64,000 bases of DNA from Fusobacterium_C necrophorum_A (GTDB lineage: Bacteria; Fusobacteriota; Fusobacteriia; Fusobacteriales; Fusobacteriaceae): contig NZ_SBAP01000004.1 in NCBI RefSeq assembly GCF_004134945.1, forward strand, positions 1 to 64,000. Reading direction: 5' to 3'. The notes under the pieces are model-generated. The model had not been told where the DNA came from. It saw only the letters and a program-made list of their open reading frames with translations, and did not search any database. Of the stretch, positions 60,570 to 64,000 are shown piece by piece. The position numbers and the translations under genes were made by a program. Position 1 is the first letter of the stretch, and each line of letters opens with the position of its first letter.

Positions 60570-62072
60570 TCAAAATTTTCGTCGATAAGAAAGGGCTTCC
60601 AACACATCTTCTCTTTCCAATTTTTCTCTTCCTGCCAAATCCGCAATGGTTCTTGCCACCGACAACAACTTTGTAAAGCCCCTTGCGGAAATCTCCAATT
60701 TTGCAAGAGCTTTTTTAAAAAATATCTTATCCTCTTTGGAAAGAGCACAATATTTTTTTCTTTCCTCCTGTGTCATTTTTGCATTATTATGACAACAATT
60801 TTCATACCTTCGTTCCTGCATCTTTCGAGCCGCTAGAACTCTTTTCTTTATTTCTTTTGAACTTTCCTGCTCTCTTTCCTCCAGTAGTTCTTCCTCTGTC
60901 AGTCGCTTCATTTCTACATACAAATCGATTCTATCCAAAATGGGACCGGATAATTTTTTTCGATAATGATACTGTTCCGTCGCCGTACAACGGCAATTCT
61001 TTTCAAAAGCATATCCACAGGGACAAGGATTGGAAGTTCCTACTAACATGATGTCCGCTTGATATTCCAAACGATACATCGCTCGAGTAATTCGAACAAC
61101 TCTATCTTCCAAAGGTTGTCGCAATGCCTCTAAAACCGATTTTTTAAATTCATTCATCTCATCCAATACTAACACTCCGCCGGAGGCCAAACTAATTTCT
61201 CCCGGCATCATTTTTTTTCCTCCTCCTATCATGGCGATTTCCGTCGTGGTATGATGAGGGGAACGAAAAGGTCTCTGTTTCCAAGAAAATTGTTTTCCAT
61301 TCAATTCTCCTGAAATACTATATAATTTTGTTTTCTCAATGCTTTCTTCCGTACTCATAGGAGGCAAAATTCCCAATAATCTCTTAGCAAGCATGGATTT
61401 TCCCGATCCGGGAGTTCCTATGAGGAGAATATTATGTCCTCCGGCAGCTGCGATCTCCAAAGCTCTTTTTGCATGTGATTGTCCCTTTACTTCAGAAAAA
61501 TCATAAGGAAAATCCCTTTCCTCCTCCACAATCGAAATTCTGTCATCTCGAAACCCGCTTTCCCATAAAAACTCTTGTACTTCCTGCAAGGAAGAGAGAG
61601 CAATAATCCGAATTCCCTCAATCAAACTTGCCTCTCCCAAATTTTCTTTCGGAATGACAATTCCCTGAAAGCCTTTTTCTTTCGCTAAAATGGCAGTATT
61701 TATCAATCCTCTTACCGACTTCAACTTCCCGCTCAAAGAAAGCTCTCCTAACCAAAGATACTGTTTTAATTTTTGATAGGGATCTTTTAAATAGGAAGCT
61801 AAGTACATCAAATTGACTGCAATCGGAAAATCATATTGAGCTCCCTCTTTCCGAAGTCCGGCCGGAGACAAATTGATGATAATTCTTTGGGAAGACAAGG
61901 GATACCCGGAATTTTTCAAGGCCGTTTTCACCCGGTAACGACTTTCCAAAATGGCGGTATCTCCCAAACCGACAATGGAGAATGTCGGAAGCCCTCTACT
62001 AATATCGACTTCTACTTCTATCACATAGGGAGTTACTCCCAGATAGGCAGAACTATAAATACAAAAATTCAT
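60570..62072 (-). CDS. comM: ComM/YifB Mg-chelatase-like AAA+ ATPase
   Basis: This 500-residue hexameric helicase-like protein promotes branch migration during natural transformation in species where it has been tested. It has an N-terminal Lon-like domain (GLPTFSIVGLGDTA), Walker A GTPGSGKSMLAK, Walker B GVLVLDEMNEF and a Mg-chelatase C-terminal domain. The start ATG 62072 follows GAGGTG. Upstream is only 61 bases to mntP on the other strand, so it probably heads the operon. Confidence 0.93.
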   Translation of the reverse strand: MNFCIYSSAYLGVTPYVIEVEVDISRGLPTFSIVGLGDTAILESRYRVKTALKNSGYPLSSQRIIINLSPAGLRKEGAQYDFPIAVNLMYLASYLKDPYQKLKQYLWLGELSLSGKLKSVRGLINTAILAKEKGFQGIVIPKENLGEASLIEGIRIIALSSLQEVQEFLWESGFRDDRISIVEEERDFPYDFSEVKGQSHAKRALEIAAAGGHNILLIGTPGSGKSMLAKRLLGILPPMSTEESIEKTKLYSISGELNGKQFSWKQRPFRSPHHTTTEIAMIGGGKKMMPGEISLASGGVLVLDEMNEFKKSVLEALRQPLEDRVVRITRAMYRLEYQADIMLVGTSNPCPCGYAFEKNCRCTATEQYHYRKKLSGPILDRIDLYVEMKRLTEEELLEEREQESSKEIKKRVLAARKMQERRYENCCHNNAKMTQEERKKYCALSKEDKIFFKKALAKLEISARGFTKLLSVARTIADLAGREKLEREDVLEALSYRRKF

Positions 62073-62161
62073 GAAAATCACCTCTTTACTTTCTTTGTAT
62101 TTATGATAAAATATATTTCCACGGTTACGGTATATGTATGAAATAATAAGGGAGGATAGTA

Positions 62162-62719
62162 TTGAACTTCATTGCAATATTTTTGATTGGAATCGGTTTG
62201 TCTATGGATGCTTTTGCTGTTTCGATTTGTCAAGGATTGATTCAATCAGGGCACAACAAAAAAGAAATGGAAAAAATAGCTTTTACTTTTGGCTTTTTTC
62301 AGTTCGGAATGACATTTTTGGGAGGAATTGCAGGAAAAATAGTGCTCCCCTTTGTCAAAGGCTATGAACACATCATTCCTTGTATTATTTTCTGTGGAAT
62401 TGCTGTTTTTATGCTAAAAGAAGGTTGGAAGAATCGACACAATTCTTGCGAAGCAGTTTCTCATTTAGATGGTTTTAAAACTTTATTTTTACTGGGTGTC
62501 GCAACAAGCATGGATGCTCTGTTTGTTGGAATTACATTTGCTCTTCAAGTAAATTATCCTTTGTTTTGGGCTTCCGTTCTCATCGGTTGTACTACTTTTA
62601 TGATTTCCGCCATAGGCTATTATTTCGGAAAATCTTTTTCCGATATATCAAAAAATAAAGCATACTATCTGGGAGCTGTTCTTCTTTTTGGTTTAGGAAT
62701 ACATTCTTTGATAAGATAA
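62162..62719 (+). CDS. mntP: Putative manganese efflux pump MntP
   Basis: This 185-residue protein has six hydrophobic segments and the two MntP signatures FLIGIGLSMDAFAVSICQG and LLGVATSMDALFVGITFAL (each with a conserved Asp). It exports Mn2+. The start is TTG 62162, placed five bases after GGGAGGA. No MntP riboswitch (yybP-ykoY) is evident in the 80-base upstream gap, but that gap is too short to hold one. Confidence 0.93.
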   Translation: MNFIAIFLIGIGLSMDAFAVSICQGLIQSGHNKKEMEKIAFTFGFFQFGMTFLGGIAGKIVLPFVKGYEHIIPCIIFCGIAVFMLKEGWKNRHNSCEAVSHLDGFKTLFLLGVATSMDALFVGITFALQVNYPLFWASVLIGCTTFMISAIGYYFGKSFSDISKNKAYYLGAVLLFGLGIHSLIR

Positions 62720-62760
62720 GTTTGTTTTGATAGGGGTTTAAATAGAAAAGAAGAAAGGTT

Positions 62761-62792
62761 CTTCCCGCAAGTCTTTTGCGGGAAGATTTTTT
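62761..62792. terminator. Terminator between mntP and nusB
   Basis: CTTCCCGCAA pairs perfectly with TTGCGGGAAG around a 5-base loop, followed by TTTTTT. It is near the 3' ends of both convergent genes. Confidence 0.92.
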
Positions 62793-63207
62793 ATTGTTTC
62801 ATCTTAATTACCTTTGCCAAAACTCCGTTAATAAACTCATGTGTTTTCACATCTCCGTATATTTTAGCAATTTCCACCGCTTCATTTACAATGATTTCCA
62901 CAGGAAGATCTTCAAAATACATTTCATAAACAGCCAGTTTCAAAAGACTTTTTTCCACATATCCAATTCTTGAAAAATCCCAATCCGTCATGGCAGCTTG
63001 AATATTTTTTTCAAGCTCTCCCTTATGCTCTGCCAATCCTTTTCGGTATCGCTCCAGGAACACTTTTGTCACTTCGTCCTTCTCAATTTCTTCTCGTAAA
63101 GAAGAATGCTCGAAAGCCTCTTCCATAGAATTTCCCTGTATTTCTGTTTGAAATATCCATTTAAAAAGTTCTTCTCTTGCTTCTCGTCTTGTCATCTTTT
63201 TTCTCAA
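62791..63207 (-). CDS. nusB: Transcription antitermination protein NusB
   Basis: This 138-residue helical protein starts MRKKMTRREAREELFKWIFQTEI and has the conserved LAVYEMYFEDLPVEIIVNEAVEIAK. It acts with NusE on boxA RNA during rRNA transcription. The start overlaps the DUF2273 stop by four bases. Confidence 0.95.
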   Translation of the reverse strand: MRKKMTRREAREELFKWIFQTEIQGNSMEEAFEHSSLREEIEKDEVTKVFLERYRKGLAEHKGELEKNIQAAMTDWDFSRIGYVEKSLLKLAVYEMYFEDLPVEIIVNEAVEIAKIYGDVKTHEFINGVLAKVIKMKQ

Positions 63208-63428
63208 TCCTCTTTTAATTTTTCTAATATTTTTCTTTTTATCTTCTTTTGAATCTTAAAATCGCCCAGTTTATATCCTAAGATAGAACAAAGGCATACA
63301 AATAACATAGGGAAAAATCCAAACTGTAACCATAAAACTCCAATGAAAAATCCAAAAAATCCCCCGATATATTTCCGATAATTTTGGCTCATATGTAAGA
63401 CAAATCTTGCAATGTATTCTTCTAACAT
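63204..63428 (-). CDS. DUF2273-like small membrane protein
   Basis: This 74-residue protein has two hydrophobic segments (about 20-37 and 38-52) and the DUF2273-type GYKLGD motif before a basic tail. Such genes usually sit next to amaP or asp23, as here. A role as envelope-stress membrane partner is inferred. Confidence 0.75.
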   Translation of the reverse strand: MLEEYIARFVLHMSQNYRKYIGGFFGFFIGVLWLQFGFFPMLFVCLCSILGYKLGDFKIQKKIKRKILEKLKED

Positions 63429-63429
63429 C

Positions 63430-63966
63430 TTACTTCACCTCTTCTTCAGAAACTTCCGCTTTGGCTTCTTTCTGCACTGCCATATTGCTCAAATGCACTT
63501 TGATTTTTTTGATTTGAATTCCGAGTTTATCTTGTACCTCTTCCATGATCTTACTTTGAATTTCTTGAATACTGTCCGTCACATTCTTATATAAAATCAT
63601 ATCCATTTTTGCATCAATGAAAATACCCTTTCTTTTGTTATGACTTCTTACCTTCGTACTTTGTACCGGAAAATTCTTCTGCAATACTTCCACCACATAC
63701 TTATTGATGGTGGACGCTGCAATAACCACTGTCCCGTTTGGAGTTTCCACTTGATAATCTTTATTCCTTTCAAATTTCGTCATCAATTTATATACCGCCA
63801 AAAGAACGTATAGGACAGATAATGCCAAAATAGCAGTTTCCAACATAAAAGAGGAAATGGTAATATATTTGCTAATCAAACTTGGAAGTACCAGGTAAAC
63901 AATATTGAAAATTCCGATGCAAAAAATTCCCAGCCACGCTAGAAAGAATAAAATTTTTTTACCCAT
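63430..63966 (-). CDS. amaP: AmaP-like alkaline-shock membrane anchor protein
   Basis: This 178-residue protein has two N-terminal membrane segments (about 4-28 and 40-62) and an Asp23-like soluble C-terminal domain with NGTVVIAASTINKYVVEVLQ. In Gram-positive bacteria AmaP anchors Asp23 to the membrane. TAGGAGGATA precedes the ATG. The window ends 34 bases upstream, so its promoter is not seen. Confidence 0.85.
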   Translation of the reverse strand: MGKKILFFLAWLGIFCIGIFNIVYLVLPSLISKYITISSFMLETAILALSVLYVLLAVYKLMTKFERNKDYQVETPNGTVVIAASTINKYVVEVLQKNFPVQSTKVRSHNKRKGIFIDAKMDMILYKNVTDSIQEIQSKIMEEVQDKLGIQIKKIKVHLSNMAVQKEAKAEVSEEEVK

Positions 63967-64000
63967 AATATCCTCCTCTATAAAAAGAGGCGTTATGAAA

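Noticed and set aside
62084..62161. A manganese (yybP-ykoY) riboswitch upstream of mntP
   Set aside because: The 80-base gap is too short and lacks the conserved loops.
1..64000. CRISPR arrays, tRNA or rRNA genes, prophage
   Set aside because: No regularly spaced repeats, no tRNA-like cloverleaf and no phage structural genes were seen on reading both strands by eye.

Overview
The window is chromosomal DNA from a low-GC anaerobe, most likely a Fusobacterium, possibly of the F. necrophorum/gonidiaformans type. This is inferred from gene content and codon bias, not from a database match. Supporting features are an amino-acid-fermenting gene set (glutamate dehydrogenase, glutamate mutase S and L), oxygen-sensitive [FeFe]-hydrogenase maturases, anaerobic cobalt chelatase CbiK, outer-membrane genes (TonB receptor, GmhA) beside Firmicutes-like genes (YlxR/YlxQ, AmaP/DUF2273, type III pantothenate kinase), and an A+T-rich sequence. 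No rRNA, tRNA, CRISPR array or prophage was seen.

Layout. 0-3.2 kb: gdhA and an NhaC-type antiporter, each with its own promoter and terminator. 3.2-5.4 kb: a LytS-type kinase paired with a response regulator that has a SARP-like output domain. 5.4-9.1 kb: a decayed accessory island, all on the minus strand. In transcription order it holds a 20-codon stub resembling the start of hsdR, an intact PD-(D/E)XK/DUF5655 protein, a KilA-N gene with a nonsense codon, an intact Fic protein, and an AlbA-type ATP-binding gene with an internal deletion. It looks like the scar of a type I restriction-modification locus. 9.1-16.6 kb: an eight-gene minus-strand operon with M18 aminopeptidase, ogt, a TM1266-like regulator, hydE, hydG, hydF, xthA and cbiK. 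16.7-17.6 kb: a small orphan gene and a RelB/RelE-type toxin-antitoxin pair. 17.6-20.2 kb: a structured intergenic region and a TonB-dependent receptor with an unusual 5' leader, convergent with a NikK-like DUF4198 protein.

21-37.9 kb: a long minus-strand housekeeping block, rimP-nusA-ylxR/ylxQ-infB-rbfA-recJ-tig, a terminator, then clpP-clpX-lon-engB-valS-lysR-gmhA. 38-42.4 kb: glutamate mutase glmS-glmL without glmE, a YeiH transporter and an AspT-like exchanger. 42.4-50.1 kb: mutT, panF/yhdT/coaX (pantothenate uptake and phosphorylation) and a five-gene peptide/nickel-type ABC importer. 50.2-51.6 kb: an intact but apparently catalytically dead IS1634-like transposase gene. 51.7-62.1 kb: gltX, an alpha/beta hydrolase, then a nine-gene minus-strand operon comM-pilT-like-hemZ-like-comEA-like-hslO-tatD-acpS-ferredoxin-prfB, with the classic prfB programmed frameshift. 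62.1-64 kb: mntP, nusB, a DUF2273 protein and AmaP.

Most of the window is ordinary core genome. The parts worth a second look are the restriction-locus scar, the leader upstream of the TonB receptor, the dead transposase gene, the kinase/regulator pairing, the glmE-less glutamate mutase pair and the DNA-uptake-like operon.
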